A stretch of DNA of 64,000 nt from Desulfatibacillum sp. GTDB taxonomy: Bacteria; Desulfobacterota; Desulfobacteria; Desulfobacterales; SpSt-501. The notes under the pieces were generated by a model. It searched no databases, was not told the DNA's origin, and was given only the letters and a program-made list of their open reading frames with translations. The DNA is taken from assembly GCA_020725555.1 (NCBI GenBank), contig DYEU01000032.1, positions 408,949 to 472,948 of the forward strand, given 5' to 3'. Position numbers and translations under genes: made by a program. This document shows, in pieces, positions 7,855 to 20,182 of the stretch. The first letter of the stretch is position 1. Every line of letters begins with the position of its first letter.

Positions 7855-9120
7855 ATGGCCCAAGAAACGGTGAAGAAGGTGGTGCTCTCCTACAGCGGGG
7901 GCCTGGACACCTCGGTGATCGTGCCCTGGCTCAAGAACAACTACGGCGGCTGCGAGGTGATCTGCTTCACGGCCGATCTCGGCCAGAACGAGGACCTGAG
8001 CGGGCTCGAGAAGAAGGCCGTCGCCTCCGGGGCGAGCAAGCTCGTCCTGATGGATCTGCGGGAGGAATTCCTGCAGCGCTACGTCTTCCCGACGATGCAG
8101 GCCGGCGCCGTCTACGAGCGCGAATACCTCCTGGGGACCTCCATGGCCCGGCCGCTGATCGCCAAGAAACTGGTCGAGGTGGCCGAGGCCGAGGGCGCCG
8201 ACGCCGTGGCGCACGGCTGCACCGGCAAGGGAAACGACCAGGTGCGCTTCGAGCTCACGGTGATGGCCCTCAACCCCAAGTTGCGGGTGATCGCCCCCTG
8301 GCGCGAGTGGGAGATCCGCAGCCGCGAGGACGCGATCGCCTATGCGAAGAAGCACAACGTGCCCATCGCCCAGACCGAAAAGGACATCTACAGCCGCGAC
8401 AGCAACATTTTTCACCTCTCCCACGAGGGCGGCGTCCTCGAGAACCCCTGGAACGAACCCGAGGAGGCGATGTTCCAGCTCACCGTGAGCCCCGAGAAGG
8501 CCCCCGACCGCCCCGAGGTGATCGAGGTCGACTTCGAACAGGGAACCCCCGTGGCCCTGAACGGCGAGCGGCTCTCCGCCGTCGAGTTGTTCACGCGCCT
8601 CAACGCCCTCGCCGGCCGGCACGGGATCGGCCGGGCCGACATCGTCGAAAACCGCCTGGTCGGCATGAAGAGCCGCGGCGTCTACGAGACCCCGGCGGGG
8701 ACCGTCCTGATGCGCGCCCACCAGGCGCTCGAGAGCATCTGCATGGACAAGTACACCATGCGCTACAAGGACGCCGTCGCCGTGCGCTACGCCGAGCTCG
8801 TCTACAACGGGCTCTGGTTCTGCCGCCTGCGCGAGGCGCTCGATGCCTTCGTGCTCGTCACCCAGCAGAACATCACGGGCACCGTGCGGCTGAAACTCTA
8901 CAAGGGCAACGTCATCGTCTCCGGCCGCAAGAGCCCTTTCAGCCTCTACCGCGAAGACTACGCCTCCTTCGGCGAGGAGGACGTCTACAACCAGAAGGAC
9001 GCCCACGGCTTCATCCAGCTCTTCGGGCTGCCGCTCAAGGTGGAGGCGCTGCTCGCGATCGAGGGCGGCGGCGAAAGCCGCTACCGCAGGCCCGATTACT
9101 CGCAATTCAAGCGCGATTGA
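7855..9120 (+). CDS. argG: argininosuccinate synthase
   Basis: This 421-residue cytoplasmic enzyme joins citrulline and aspartate with ATP to form argininosuccinate, the penultimate step of arginine synthesis. The N-terminal ATP pyrophosphatase P-loop SYSGGLDTS is at residues 11-19. Conserved blocks such as [14 protein letters not shown] (near 120), [15 protein letters not shown] and the C-terminal [13 protein letters not shown] region are intact. A strong GGAGGAGGA lies 8 nt before the ATG. It is the first structural gene behind the arginine leader, and carA follows 10 nt downstream. Confidence 0.97.
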   Translation: MAQETVKKVVLSYSGGLDTSVIVPWLKNNYGGCEVICFTADLGQNEDLSGLEKKAVASGASKLVLMDLREEFLQRYVFPTMQAGAVYEREYLLGTSMARPLIAKKLVEVAEAEGADAVAHGCTGKGNDQVRFELTVMALNPKLRVIAPWREWEIRSREDAIAYAKKHNVPIAQTEKDIYSRDSNIFHLSHEGGVLENPWNEPEEAMFQLTVSPEKAPDRPEVIEVDFEQGTPVALNGERLSAVELFTRLNALAGRHGIGRADIVENRLVGMKSRGVYETPAGTVLMRAHQALESICMDKYTMRYKDAVAVRYAELVYNGLWFCRLREALDAFVLVTQQNITGTVRLKLYKGNVIVSGRKSPFSLYREDYASFGEEDVYNQKDAHGFIQLFGLPLKVEALLAIEGGGESRYRRPDYSQFKRD

Positions 9121-9130
9121 GGAGGCCGTA

Positions 9131-10238
9131 ATGAAGGCGCGGCTGATTCTTGCGGACGGCACCTGCTACGAGGGGCTCTCCTTCGGCCACCCGGGCGAAG
9201 CGGTCGGCGAGGTGGTTTTCCACACCGCGCTCTGCGGCTACCAGGAGATCCTGACCGACCCCTCCTACCACTTCCAGCTCGTGGCCATGACCTATCCCCA
9301 GATCGGCAACTACGGCGTGAACCCGAAAGATTTCGAGTCCCGCCGCATCTACGCCGCGGGCTTCATCATCCGCGAGCTGAGCCCCATCGTGAGCCACTGG
9401 CAGGCGAACCGCAGCCTCGACGAGTACCTGCGCCACCACGGCGTCCCCGGCATCCACGACATCGACACGCGGGCGCTCACGCGGCGCCTGCGGGACCGCG
9501 GCGCCCAGATGGGGATGATCACGACCTCGACCGAGCCGCTCGCCGACCTGCTCGCGCGGCTGCGGGCCGGCAAACCCCTCGTCGGCCGCGACATCGTGCA
9601 CGAGGTGACCACCCCCGCCCCCTACCGCTGGCCGATCGCAGAGGGGGACACGCAGGAGACCCCCCCCACGCGGAAGACCTTCCGCGTCGCGGTCTACGAC
9701 TACGGGGTCAAGTTCTCCATCCTGCGCTCGCTCAGGCGCTCGGGATGCCGGCTCCAGGTCTTCCCTGCGGCCACCCCGCCCGAGGAGATCCTCGCCTGGA
9801 ACCCCGACGGCATCTTCCTGTCGAACGGCCCCGGCGACCCTGAGCCCGTGGACTACGCCGTGCAGGCGGTGCGCAAGCTCCTCGGCCGCCGGCCCATCTT
9901 CGGCATCTGCCTCGGCCATCAGATCCTGGGGCTGGCGCTCGGCGGCCGCACCCGCAAGCTGAAATTCGGCCACCACGGGGCGAACCACCCCGTCAAGCAC
10001 CTGCCGACCGGGGCGATCGAGATCACCTCCCAGAACCACGGCTTCATCGTCGACATCGACAGCCTGCCCGCCGACGAGGTGGAGATCACGCACATCAACC
10101 TGAACGACCAGACCCTCGAGGGCTTCCGCCACAAGCGGCTTTCGGCCTTCTCGGTGCAGTACCACCCCGAGTCCGCGCCCGGCCCGCACGACAGCCAGTA
10201 CCTCTTCGACCATTTCATCCAGGAGATGGAGCGCTTCC

Positions 10239-10246
<8 letters not shown>
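9131..10246 (+). CDS. carA: carbamoyl-phosphate synthase small (glutaminase) subunit
   Basis: This 371-residue protein hydrolyses glutamine and channels ammonia to CarB. The N-terminal CPSase small domain is followed by a class I amidotransferase domain, with the nucleophile Cys in [11 protein letters not shown] (near residue 260) and the His/Glu pair in [12 protein letters not shown] near residue 345. GAGG precedes the ATG. The gene overlaps carB by 8 nt. Carbamoyl phosphate feeds both arginine and pyrimidine synthesis. Its position in an operon with an arginine leader would make arginine the controlling end product here. Confidence 0.97.
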
Positions 10247-13466
<3,220 letters not shown>

Positions 13467-13494
13467 AGACGGCGCAAAGAGGATGGGAGGCGCG

Positions 13495-14073
13495 ATGAAC
13501 GAAGGGTTGCCGGAGCCCCCGCCGGTTGCTTTGCCGGGGGAGAAACGGCCGCAGGTCGCTTACCCGGAGTCCCCAAACGGCGCCGAGACGCTCGACCTGC
13601 CGATCCGCAAGGCGCGCGTCGCGGACGTGGAGGCGATCCTCGCGCTCGTCAACGACTACGCCGCGCGCAACGTCATGCTGCCCCGCGGGCCGCAGTACCT
13701 CTACGAGAACATCCGCGATTTCGCCGTGGTCGTCGACGAGGAGGCGGGCGGGGCGATCGTCGCCTGCGGCAGCCTGCACGTCCTCTGGGAGGACATGGCC
13801 GAGGTGCGCTCGCTCGCCATCCACCCCGCCTACCAGAACCGGGGCCTGGGCCGCAGGCTCGTCGAGCACCTGAAAGCCGAGGCCCTCCGCCTCGGCATCC
13901 GCAGGCTCTTCACCTTCACGCTTTCGGAGGACTTTTTCGCGCGACTGGGCTTCGTGCGCAAGGGGCGCGAGGAGCTTCCCGCCAAGGTCTGGGGCGAGTG
14001 CAGCCGCTGCCCCAAGTATTTCCGCTGCGACGAGGTCGGCATGCTGCTCGATCTCGGAAAGGAGGACCCATGA
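13495..14073 (+). CDS. argA: N-acetylglutamate synthase-like GNAT acetyltransferase (short ArgA)
   Basis: This 192-residue GNAT protein resembles the short, kinase-free N-acetylglutamate synthases that start arginine synthesis by acetylating glutamate. The acetyl-CoA loop is VRSLAIHPAYQNRGLGRRLV near residue 110. The C-terminus has the family segment KVWGECSRCPKYFRCDE with a CxxC pair. An extra proline-rich N-terminal tail of about 35 residues precedes the domain. GGGAGG lies 4 nt before ATG 13495. Location directly after argG-carAB supports the arginine role. A generic GNAT function is the alternative. Confidence 0.75.
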   Translation: MNEGLPEPPPVALPGEKRPQVAYPESPNGAETLDLPIRKARVADVEAILALVNDYAARNVMLPRGPQYLYENIRDFAVVVDEEAGGAIVACGSLHVLWEDMAEVRSLAIHPAYQNRGLGRRLVEHLKAEALRLGIRRLFTFTLSEDFFARLGFVRKGREELPAKVWGECSRCPKYFRCDEVGMLLDLGKEDP

Positions 14074-14633
14074 ACCGGATTCGAATCGCCCCCGGGGACG
14101 CCTACCCCGTTCCCTTGCCGATGACCCTCATCGGCGCGGTGGTCGAGGGAAGGGCCAATTTTCTCGCCGCCGCCTGGGTCACCCGCGTCACCCTGAAGCC
14201 GCCGATGATGCTCGCCGCGTTGGGCAGTCACCACACGAACCGGGGGATCGAGGAGCACGGGGAATTCAGCATCAACGTGCCCGATGTGGCGCTGCTCGCG
14301 AAGACCGACTACTGCGGCATCGTCTCGGGGAGGACGAAGGACAAATCCCGCCTCTTCGAGGTTTTCTTCGGCGCGCTCGCCCACGCCCCGCTGATCGCCG
14401 ACTGCCCGCTCGTCATGGCCTGCCGCTTGGCCGAGAAGGTCGCCCTTCCCGGCGACACGCTCTACATCGGCGAAGTGGTCGAGGCCTTCGCCGCCGAGCA
14501 CGCCTTGACCGAGGGGCGGCCGGACCTGCGCAAGATCGACCCCTTCGTCCTCTCCATGCCGGAAAACCGCTATTTCCGCATCGGGGAGCCCGTGGGGCGC
14601 GCCTGGAGCGCGGGGAAAGCCCTTTCCGGCTGA
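14070..14633 (+). CDS. flavin reductase-like, FMN-binding split-barrel protein
   Basis: This 187-residue protein has the flavin reductase-like layout: an N-terminal PVPLPMTLIGAVVEGRANFLAAAW strand pair, then MMLAALGSHHTN and FSINVP. These segments form the FMN-binding barrel in this family. Members range from flavin reductases partnering monooxygenases to simple FMN-binding proteins of unknown role. ATGA overlap with the acetyltransferase gene and GGAGG upstream tie it to the arginine operon, although no arginine function is evident. Its end faces the minus-strand amidinotransferase gene with a 34-nt gap. Confidence 0.8.
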   Translation: MNRIRIAPGDAYPVPLPMTLIGAVVEGRANFLAAAWVTRVTLKPPMMLAALGSHHTNRGIEEHGEFSINVPDVALLAKTDYCGIVSGRTKDKSRLFEVFFGALAHAPLIADCPLVMACRLAEKVALPGDTLYIGEVVEAFAAEHALTEGRPDLRKIDPFVLSMPENRYFRIGEPVGRAWSAGKALSG

Positions 14634-14667
14634 TCCGCGGAAAGCCCCCCCGGCGCGCCGCGTGCGC

Positions 14668-15792
14668 TCAGAAGCCGGGGATCTGCCGGGGGAAGTAGTC
14701 CTCGAGGCTCCCCTCGCGGTAGACGTCCGCCGTGGCGCAGTGGAGCCCTCCGCCGAAGGCCGCCACGTCCCAGAACGGCACGGGGATCACCTCGAACCCC
14801 AGCCGGTCGAGCTGCTCCATCTGCTCCACTTCCGAGGCCTCGACGCAGACCGTCTTGGGGTCGAGGACGAGCACGTTCATCGAGAGCCACACGCTGCAGA
14901 AGGAGAGCTTCGCCTTCTTGTCGTGGGCGGGTTTGGCGCACTCGACGATTTCCCAGCCGTTTTTGCGGAAAAGCTCGATCATCTCGGGGGTGAGCGGCTT
15001 GCGCACGCGGTTGGAGAGGGCCAGCCCCGGCCGCAGCGGCACGAAGGTCGCGTCGATGTGCATCGGTTGGTCTTCCTGAAAGATCACGGAGTGGATGCGG
15101 TGGCCGGAGAAGTGGCGCCGCAGCCAGTCGATCCCGGCGGCGTTCGTGACCGTGGACTGCTGGACGAAGAGGTCGCGACCGCAGCGGGCGACGTCGGCGG
15201 CGTCGAAGCAGGGCTCGACCTCGGTGAGGATCCAGTCGCGCCGCCGGGTGCGCTCGAGTTTTTCCTCCTCGCTCAGGCTGTGGAAGATCTTCCAGTAGTC
15301 CTTCTTGTAGGTGCGCTCGGTCAGCCGCGGCTTGGGGGCGGCCTCCCAGCGGAACTCGGGGTCCTCGCGGAAGTAGCGCTCGAGGAGCGGCCGGTAGGCG
15401 AGGTACTCGAACCAGCGGCTGCGGTAGGACATGGTCGCCTCGAGGATCTCGTGGCCGACCGTGAGCAGGACGTCGCGCGGCGGCATGCAGCCGAACATGC
15501 TCTCCTGCCGCCAGTCGGGGGTCTCGACCGGCCGGCTGAAGTCGAGCGGGGTGGGGCGGTCGACGCGGATGCCCCGCCGTTCGAGCAGGGCGGCGAAGTG
15601 GTCGAGCTGCTCGTTCGCCTTGTCTTCCATCTCCTTGGGGAGCCTGCCCCAGCTCCCGCGCGGGAAGCCGTACTCGGGCCAGTCGCGGTCGACGGCGGGC
15701 TCGGGGGCCTGAACCATGGTGCCGTCGGCGCGGCCGACGATGACGTGCCGCAGGGGGTCCCATTCGTTCCAGGAGCAAACCTTGGTGTGCAT
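14668..15792 (-). CDS. glycine amidinotransferase-family protein (AGAT/StrB1-like)
   Basis: This 374-residue enzyme belongs to the arginine:glycine / inosamine-phosphate amidinotransferase family, which moves the amidino group of arginine to an amine. Diagnostic motifs are EPCFDAADVARCGRD (near residue 195), QSTVTNAAGI, PMHIDATFVPLRPG near 255, and the active-site Cys in GGGLHCATADV near residue 352. All residues of the Cys-His-Asp centre appear present. AAGGAT precedes the ATG. It may follow moaB on one transcript (115-nt gap). Product could be guanidinoacetate or a specialised guanidino compound. Deiminase activity is less likely. Confidence 0.85.
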   Translation of the reverse strand: MHTKVCSWNEWDPLRHVIVGRADGTMVQAPEPAVDRDWPEYGFPRGSWGRLPKEMEDKANEQLDHFAALLERRGIRVDRPTPLDFSRPVETPDWRQESMFGCMPPRDVLLTVGHEILEATMSYRSRWFEYLAYRPLLERYFREDPEFRWEAAPKPRLTERTYKKDYWKIFHSLSEEEKLERTRRRDWILTEVEPCFDAADVARCGRDLFVQQSTVTNAAGIDWLRRHFSGHRIHSVIFQEDQPMHIDATFVPLRPGLALSNRVRKPLTPEMIELFRKNGWEIVECAKPAHDKKAKLSFCSVWLSMNVLVLDPKTVCVEASEVEQMEQLDRLGFEVIPVPFWDVAAFGGGLHCATADVYREGSLEDYFPRQIPGF

Positions 15793-15907
15793 GGCGATAT
15801 CCTTTCGTTCGGGCTTGGTTCCGCGTCCACCGCCCGGCGGCGACGGCGGCCTGGGCGGCGGCCTCGGCAAGACGGGGGTGGCGTTCGCAACGGACGGGGG
15901 GTGCGGT

Positions 15908-16414
15908 TCAGGGCCCTTTGAGGTGTTTCACGAGATGGCCCAGTTCCGGGAAGATGAGCCGCTCGCAGGCGAGCCGGCAGGCGCCCAGGCTGCCCGGCAT
16001 GCAGAAGACGGCCGTGTGGCCGATGACCCCGGCGGTGGCGCGCGAGAGCATCGCCGCCGGGCCGATCTCCTGCAGGCTGAGTTGGGCGAAGAGCGGGCCG
16101 AAGGCGCTCAGCGTCTTCGTGAAAAGCGGCGCCAGGGCCTCGATGGTCACATCCTGCGGGGTGATGCCCGTCCCGCCGGTGACGAGGAGGACCTCGATCC
16201 CGGGGGTTTCGCTGATTTCGCGCACGGTCATGGCCAGGGCGGCGGCGTCGTCGGGGACCACGCGGTGCAGGGCCACGCGGTGTCCGCGGGCCTCGGCCGC
16301 CTGGCGGATCCAGCGGCCGCTTTCGTCCTCGGCAAGCGTCCGGGTCGTGGAGACGCTGAGAACGGCGACGGTCACGCTACGGGGGGCCCCGTGCTTGTGC
16401 TCGGCGGTACCCAT
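15908..16414 (-). CDS. moaB: MoaB/Mog-family molybdopterin adenylyltransferase-like protein
   Basis: This 168-residue protein has the MoCF-binding domain fold. The substrate loop is LLVTGGTGITPQDVT near residue 80 and the later FCMPGSLGACRLACE segment carries the conserved MPGS turn near residue 145. Proteins of this size adenylylate molybdopterin (Mog) or are MoaB homologues of similar activity. The ATG at 16414 follows AAAGGAC; the longer N-terminal extension in the ORF track has no good start site. It is divergent from mobA-moaE, forming a small molybdenum-cofactor locus. Confidence 0.87.
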   Translation of the reverse strand: MGTAEHKHGAPRSVTVAVLSVSTTRTLAEDESGRWIRQAAEARGHRVALHRVVPDDAAALAMTVREISETPGIEVLLVTGGTGITPQDVTIEALAPLFTKTLSAFGPLFAQLSLQEIGPAAMLSRATAGVIGHTAVFCMPGSLGACRLACERLIFPELGHLVKHLKGP

Positions 16415-16463
16415 GGTCGGCTGTCCTTTCCAGAACCCTCGATCGAGGGCGACGGCCCCTGGA

Positions 16464-16491
16464 TGTATCCCAAAAGGTGCCCGGGAATCAA
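16464..16491 (-). promoter_or_regulatory. candidate promoter for moaB
   Basis: On the minus strand TTGATT (16486-16491) and GATACA (16464-16469) are 16 nt apart, upstream of moaB. Both boxes match only in part, so this is tentative. Confidence 0.35.
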
Positions 16492-16509
16492 TCCGATTCA
16501 TGGCGGTCC

Positions 16510-16538
16510 TTGAACTCGGCGGACGGCTCGACTATCCT
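16510..16538 (+). promoter_or_regulatory. promoter for mobA-moaE
   Basis: TTGAAC (16510-16515), a 17-nt spacer and TATCCT (16533-16538) lie 22 nt upstream of the mobA start. The predicted mRNA leader is about 16 nt and contains the ribosome-binding site GGGGGAGGGG. Confidence 0.55.
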
Positions 16539-16560
16539 CGGCCGCGTGGGGGAGGGGCCC

Positions 16561-17181
16561 ATGTCTCAGCCCTGCACGGGCGTCATTCTGGCCGGCGGCT
16601 TGAGCACCCGCTACGGCGGCTGCAACAAGGCCCTGCTGCGGGTGGGGGGGGTGCGCATTCTCGACCGCCTCTTCGAGGCCTTCGAGGGCCTCTTCGACGA
16701 GATCATCCTGGTCACCAACCGCCCCGAGGAGTTCCTCGCCTGGGACGCCCTCATCGTGACCGACCTCTTTCCCGTGCGCAGCTCGCTCACCGGGATCCAC
16801 ACGGGGCTTTTCTACGCCGGCCGGCCCCATGCCTTCGTCGCCGCCTGTGACACGCCCTTTTTGCAGCGCGGGGTGATCGAGGCCGTCCTGGAAAGGATCG
16901 AGCCCGCCGTGGATCTCGTCATCCCCCACACCGCCGCGGGCCTCGAGCCGCTTTGCGCGGCCTACTCGAAGCGCTGCCTGCGGGCCGTGGAGGACCATCT
17001 CCGGCGGGGGCTCTTCAAGATCCAGTGGGCGCTTGCGGGCAAGAGGATCCGCGAGATCCCCGAGGAGGTCCTGCGGAGAAGCGACCCCGACCTGCGCTCT
17101 TTCTTCAACGTCAACACCCCCGAGGACCTCGCCCGGGCCGAGGCCCTCCTCGCGGGCACACCGGCGGGAGGCGGGGCGTGA
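16561..17181 (+). CDS. mobA: molybdenum cofactor guanylyltransferase
   Basis: This 206-residue nucleotidyltransferase would add GMP to molybdenum-molybdopterin to make the guanine dinucleotide cofactor used by many respiratory molybdoenzymes. The signature GVILAGGLSTRYGGCNKALL at residues 7-26 is the MobA GTP-binding loop. CDTPF near residue 97 replaces the usual CDMPF and carries the metal-binding Asp. The C-terminal FFNVNTPEDL segment is also characteristic. It starts 22 nt after a TATCCT promoter and overlaps moaE by GTGA. Confidence 0.92.
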   Translation: MSQPCTGVILAGGLSTRYGGCNKALLRVGGVRILDRLFEAFEGLFDEIILVTNRPEEFLAWDALIVTDLFPVRSSLTGIHTGLFYAGRPHAFVAACDTPFLQRGVIEAVLERIEPAVDLVIPHTAAGLEPLCAAYSKRCLRAVEDHLRRGLFKIQWALAGKRIREIPEEVLRRSDPDLRSFFNVNTPEDLARAEALLAGTPAGGGA

Positions 17182-17537
17182 ACCTGCAGGCGCTCGTGGA
17201 GAGGATCCGCAGCCGCCCCGACTTCCCCCGCGCGGGCATGATCCTCGTGCACAACGGGGTCGTGCGCGAGACCGCCCGCGACGGAAGGCGCGTGCGGAGC
17301 CTTCGCGTCGCCGTGGACCGCGAGCGCCTCGCGCTCCTGCTCGAGCGGCAGCGGCGCCGCCCCGGCATCCTCGACGTGCAGGTCGAGATCGCCGAGGGCC
17401 GCGAGCTCGCCGTGGGCGAGGACGTGATGCTGCTCGCCGTGGCGGGTGACGTGCGCGAAAACGTGATCGCCGTTCTGGCCGAGACCCTCGAGCTCATCAA
17501 AACCACGATCACGCACAAAGTCGAGACCTTCGCCTGA
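17178..17537 (+). CDS. moaE: MoaE-like molybdopterin synthase catalytic subunit
   Basis: This 119-residue protein begins at GTG 17178, overlapping the mobA stop. It matches the MoaE core: VHNGVVRETARDGRRV near residue 24 corresponds to the GxVR loop, and ELAVGEDVMLLAVAGDVRENVIAVLAETLELIK covers the dimer helix. The usual C-terminal PIWKKE is represented only by ITHKVETFA, so the protein is a short, divergent MoaE. No MoaD-like gene is present in the window. Moco synthesis is the likeliest role given mobA and moaB next door. Confidence 0.75.
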   Translation: MNLQALVERIRSRPDFPRAGMILVHNGVVRETARDGRRVRSLRVAVDRERLALLLERQRRRPGILDVQVEIAEGRELAVGEDVMLLAVAGDVRENVIAVLAETLELIKTTITHKVETFA

Positions 17538-17553
17538 AGACATCAGGCGAAGG
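17527..17553. terminator. symmetrical bidirectional hairpin shared by two convergent stop codons
   Basis: CCTTCGCCTGA (17527-17537) and TCAGGCGAAGG (17543-17553) form a perfect 11-bp stem with loop AGACA. The left arm encodes the end of MoaE and the right arm encodes, on the other strand, the end of the DUF2177 gene. There is no U tract on either side, so termination efficiency is uncertain. Confidence 0.5.
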
Positions 17554-17944
17554 CCCTCCCCGCCAGGAAGCCCGCCGCGGCGACGAGCGTGGTCAGGACC
17601 GTTCCCCACGCCAGGTCCACGACCGTCACGACGAGCGGCCAGTCGCGCGCGGTGGCGAGGTTGGTGAGGTCGTAGGTCGCGTAGGCGACCAGGCCGAAGA
17701 GCGCGCCGCGGGCGAGGGTGCGGCCGAGCGCGCCGGCCTCGAGCCCCGGCAGGACGACGAAGACGAGGATCCCCAGGATGAAGAGCAGGTAGAAGAGGAT
17801 CGCCGCCGCCCAGTTGGGCTCCGCCGCGAGCCAGTGCCCCAGGTGCTTGCGGTAGAAGCCCCGGGCGACCCAGCCCAGCCAGAGCATGTCCACGGCGAAG
17901 AACACGACCAGCATCGCCGCATAGACCTTGAGCGTGTAAGCCAT
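17543..17944 (-). CDS. DUF2177-family small membrane protein
   Basis: This 133-residue protein has four predicted transmembrane helices, near residues 5-25, 45-65, 75-95 and 105-128. The family-typical DMLWLGWVARGFYRKHLG follows the first helix and ATYDLTNLATARDWP lies in the third. These features fit the DUF2177 family of unknown function. The ATG at 17944 is preceded by AAGGAG at 9 nt; the 13-residue extension in the ORF track is rejected on that basis. It is downstream of the oligopeptide importer genes (111-nt gap). Confidence 0.72.
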   Translation of the reverse strand: MAYTLKVYAAMLVVFFAVDMLWLGWVARGFYRKHLGHWLAAEPNWAAAILFYLLFILGILVFVVLPGLEAGALGRTLARGALFGLVAYATYDLTNLATARDWPLVVTVVDLAWGTVLTTLVAAAGFLAGRAFA

Positions 17945-18055
17945 CTTCGGGTTCTCCTTCCGCACGGGCTGCATTAAGGCCAAAAGATGCGACGGCTCGG
18001 GCGGAAGGCAACACCCGCCGGAGGAAACGCACCTCAGGGGCGGCCTCGATGGCGG

Positions 18056-20182
18056 TCAGGCGCCCGGCGGGGGGGCCTCGTCGGCGATGGGGGAGGCCAC
18101 CGCCGCCAGGGTCTCCAGGCGGTGGTGGCAGAGGATCCGGTGCCCCGGCAGAGGCTCGAGCACGGGGGGGGCGACCGTACGGCAGATCTCCCCCAGCAGC
18201 CGCGGGCAGCGGCCCTGGAAGCGGCATCCCCGGCCGGCGAACTCCGGCGCGGGCCCCTCTTCCCGCAGCCGAATGCGCGCGCGCTCGCCGTCGATCCGCG
18301 GGACGGCGGACAGCAGGGCCTCGGTGTAGGGATGGAAGGGGGGGCGGAGCACCTGGGCGATCGTTCCTTCCTCGCAGATTCCTCCGCGGTACATCACCAT
18401 CACGCGGTGGGCGAGGTGGGCGACGACCGAGAGGTCGTGGGTGATGAAGAGAAAGGCGAGCCCCAGCTCCCGGCGCAGGTCTTCGAGCAGGTTGAGCACG
18501 GCCGCCTGCACGGAGACGTCGAGCGCCGATACGGCCTCGTCGCAGACGAGGAAACGCGGGGAGGTGGCGAGCGCGCGGGCGATGCCGACCCGCTGCTTTT
18601 CCCCGCCGCTCAATTGGTGCGGGTAGCGCGAGGCATAGGACGGCGCAAGGCGCACCATGTCCAGGAGTTCCCCCACGCGCCGGCGGAGCCCGGCGCCCGA
18701 GGCGATCCGGAAGCGCTCGAGGGGACGGCCGATGATCTCGCCCACGGTCTTGCGCGGGTTGAGGGAGGAGTCCGGGTTCTGAAAGACGATCTGGGCCGCC
18801 CGCCGCACCGGCCGCAGCTCCCTTTCGGGGGCCCGGGCGATGGCGCGGCCGTCGATTACGATCTCGCCCCCGTCGGGGTCGATCAGCCGCAGGATCGTGC
18901 GGCCCAGCGTGGTTTTGCCGCACCCCGACTCGCCCACGAGCCCGAGAACCTCGCCGGCGGCGATCGCCAGCGAGACGCCGTCGAGCGCCCGCAGAAATTT
19001 CGGCTCCCACGCGGGGCGGGGCCACCCCTGGCCTCCGGGTTTTTCCCAGACCAGCGCGTCCCAGAACCCCCCCAGCCGGTAGCGCTTCCTCAGATCGCGG
19101 ACGATCACCAGCGGCGCGACGGCCTGATCCGCCGGCTCGTCCCCCCGTGCGGCGGGCCTCCCGTTCCCGCCCGCGGCCTCCTCCCAGGCAACACCCCGGA
19201 TCTCCTGCGCCTTCCAGCAGCGGACCGAACGCTCCGGGCCGGGGGAGGAAAGCAGGGGCGACTGCTCGCCGCAGCGTTTGTCGCCGTAGGGGCAGCGCGG
19301 GTGGAACAGGCACCCCGGCGGCGGCTTTTCCAGGTCGGGGAGGGTGCCCGGGATCGGGGAGAGGCGCTTGCGGGAGCCGAGGGCGAGCCGCGGCAGGCTG
19401 GCGAGCAGGCCGCGCGTGTAGGGGTGGGCCGGGTCGCGGAAGACGGCTTTCGTGGGGCCCGTCTCGCAGACCTCCCCCGCGTAGAGGATGCAGACCGAGT
19501 CGCACAGGCGATGGATGACGCCCAGGTTGTGGGAGATGAAGAGGATGGAAAGCCGTCGGGATCGGCGCAGGCTCTCGAGCAGGTCGAGGATCTGGGCCTC
19601 GATGGTGACGTCGAGGGCGGTGGTGGGCTCATCCAGGATGAGCAGTTCGGGTTCGGCGGCGAGGGCCGTGGCGATCAGGGCCCGCTGCTGCATGCCGCCC
19701 GAGAGCTGGTGGGGATAGGAACGGGCGACGACCTCCGGCCGGGGGATCCCCACCTGGTGAAGAAGGCCGATCGCCGCGGCGAGGGCCTCGGATTCCGCAA
19801 GCCCCCGGTGGAAGACCATGGGCTCGGCCACCTGGCGCCCGACCGGGAGCGAGGGGTTGAGCGCCGTGAAGGGGTCCTGGAAGACGATCGCCATCGCGCC
19901 GCCGCGAAGCCGCCGCCTTTCCTCGGGCGAAAGGGAAAGAAGATCCCGGCCCCCGAAGCGCAGCCGGCGCGCGGAAAGGGCGGCCTCCGGGCCGAGGAGG
20001 CCCAGGAGGGCGAGGGCGACCGTGCTCTTGCCCGACCCGGATTCGCCCGCCAGCCCCAGGGCCTCCCCCGGCTGCAGGCGGAAGGAGACCCCGCTCAGGG
20101 CCCGCAGCGTGCCCCCGGCGGTGGCGTAGGAGACACAGAGCCCCTCGATCTCGAGAAGGGGGGGGGAGGGCGGGGAGGCCAT
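18056..20182 (-). CDS. oligopeptide-type ABC importer, two ATPase subunits fused (DppD-DppF type)
   Basis: This 708-residue protein contains two complete ABC domains, so one chain provides both ATPases of a dipeptide/oligopeptide/nickel-family importer. Domain 1 has [17 protein letters not shown] and [12 protein letters not shown]. Domain 2 starts near residue 390 with [17 protein letters not shown] and CDEAVSALD. Each is followed by the family's C-terminal Cys motif ([11 protein letters not shown] and [12 protein letters not shown]). The start overlaps the dppC stop by one base. Similar fused ATPases are known in glutathione and microcin C importers. The substrate here is open. Confidence 0.9.
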   Translation of the reverse strand: MASPPSPPLLEIEGLCVSYATAGGTLRALSGVSFRLQPGEALGLAGESGSGKSTVALALLGLLGPEAALSARRLRFGGRDLLSLSPEERRRLRGGAMAIVFQDPFTALNPSLPVGRQVAEPMVFHRGLAESEALAAAIGLLHQVGIPRPEVVARSYPHQLSGGMQQRALIATALAAEPELLILDEPTTALDVTIEAQILDLLESLRRSRRLSILFISHNLGVIHRLCDSVCILYAGEVCETGPTKAVFRDPAHPYTRGLLASLPRLALGSRKRLSPIPGTLPDLEKPPPGCLFHPRCPYGDKRCGEQSPLLSSPGPERSVRCWKAQEIRGVAWEEAAGGNGRPAARGDEPADQAVAPLVIVRDLRKRYRLGGFWDALVWEKPGGQGWPRPAWEPKFLRALDGVSLAIAAGEVLGLVGESGCGKTTLGRTILRLIDPDGGEIVIDGRAIARAPERELRPVRRAAQIVFQNPDSSLNPRKTVGEIIGRPLERFRIASGAGLRRRVGELLDMVRLAPSYASRYPHQLSGGEKQRVGIARALATSPRFLVCDEAVSALDVSVQAAVLNLLEDLRRELGLAFLFITHDLSVVAHLAHRVMVMYRGGICEEGTIAQVLRPPFHPYTEALLSAVPRIDGERARIRLREEGPAPEFAGRGCRFQGRCPRLLGEICRTVAPPVLEPLPGHRILCHHRLETLAAVASPIADEAPPPGA

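Noticed and set aside
14079-14095. GGATTCGAATCG resembling a tRNA T-loop
   Set aside because: It is codons 3-6 of the flavin-reductase-like gene. No acceptor stem or anticodon arm fits around it.
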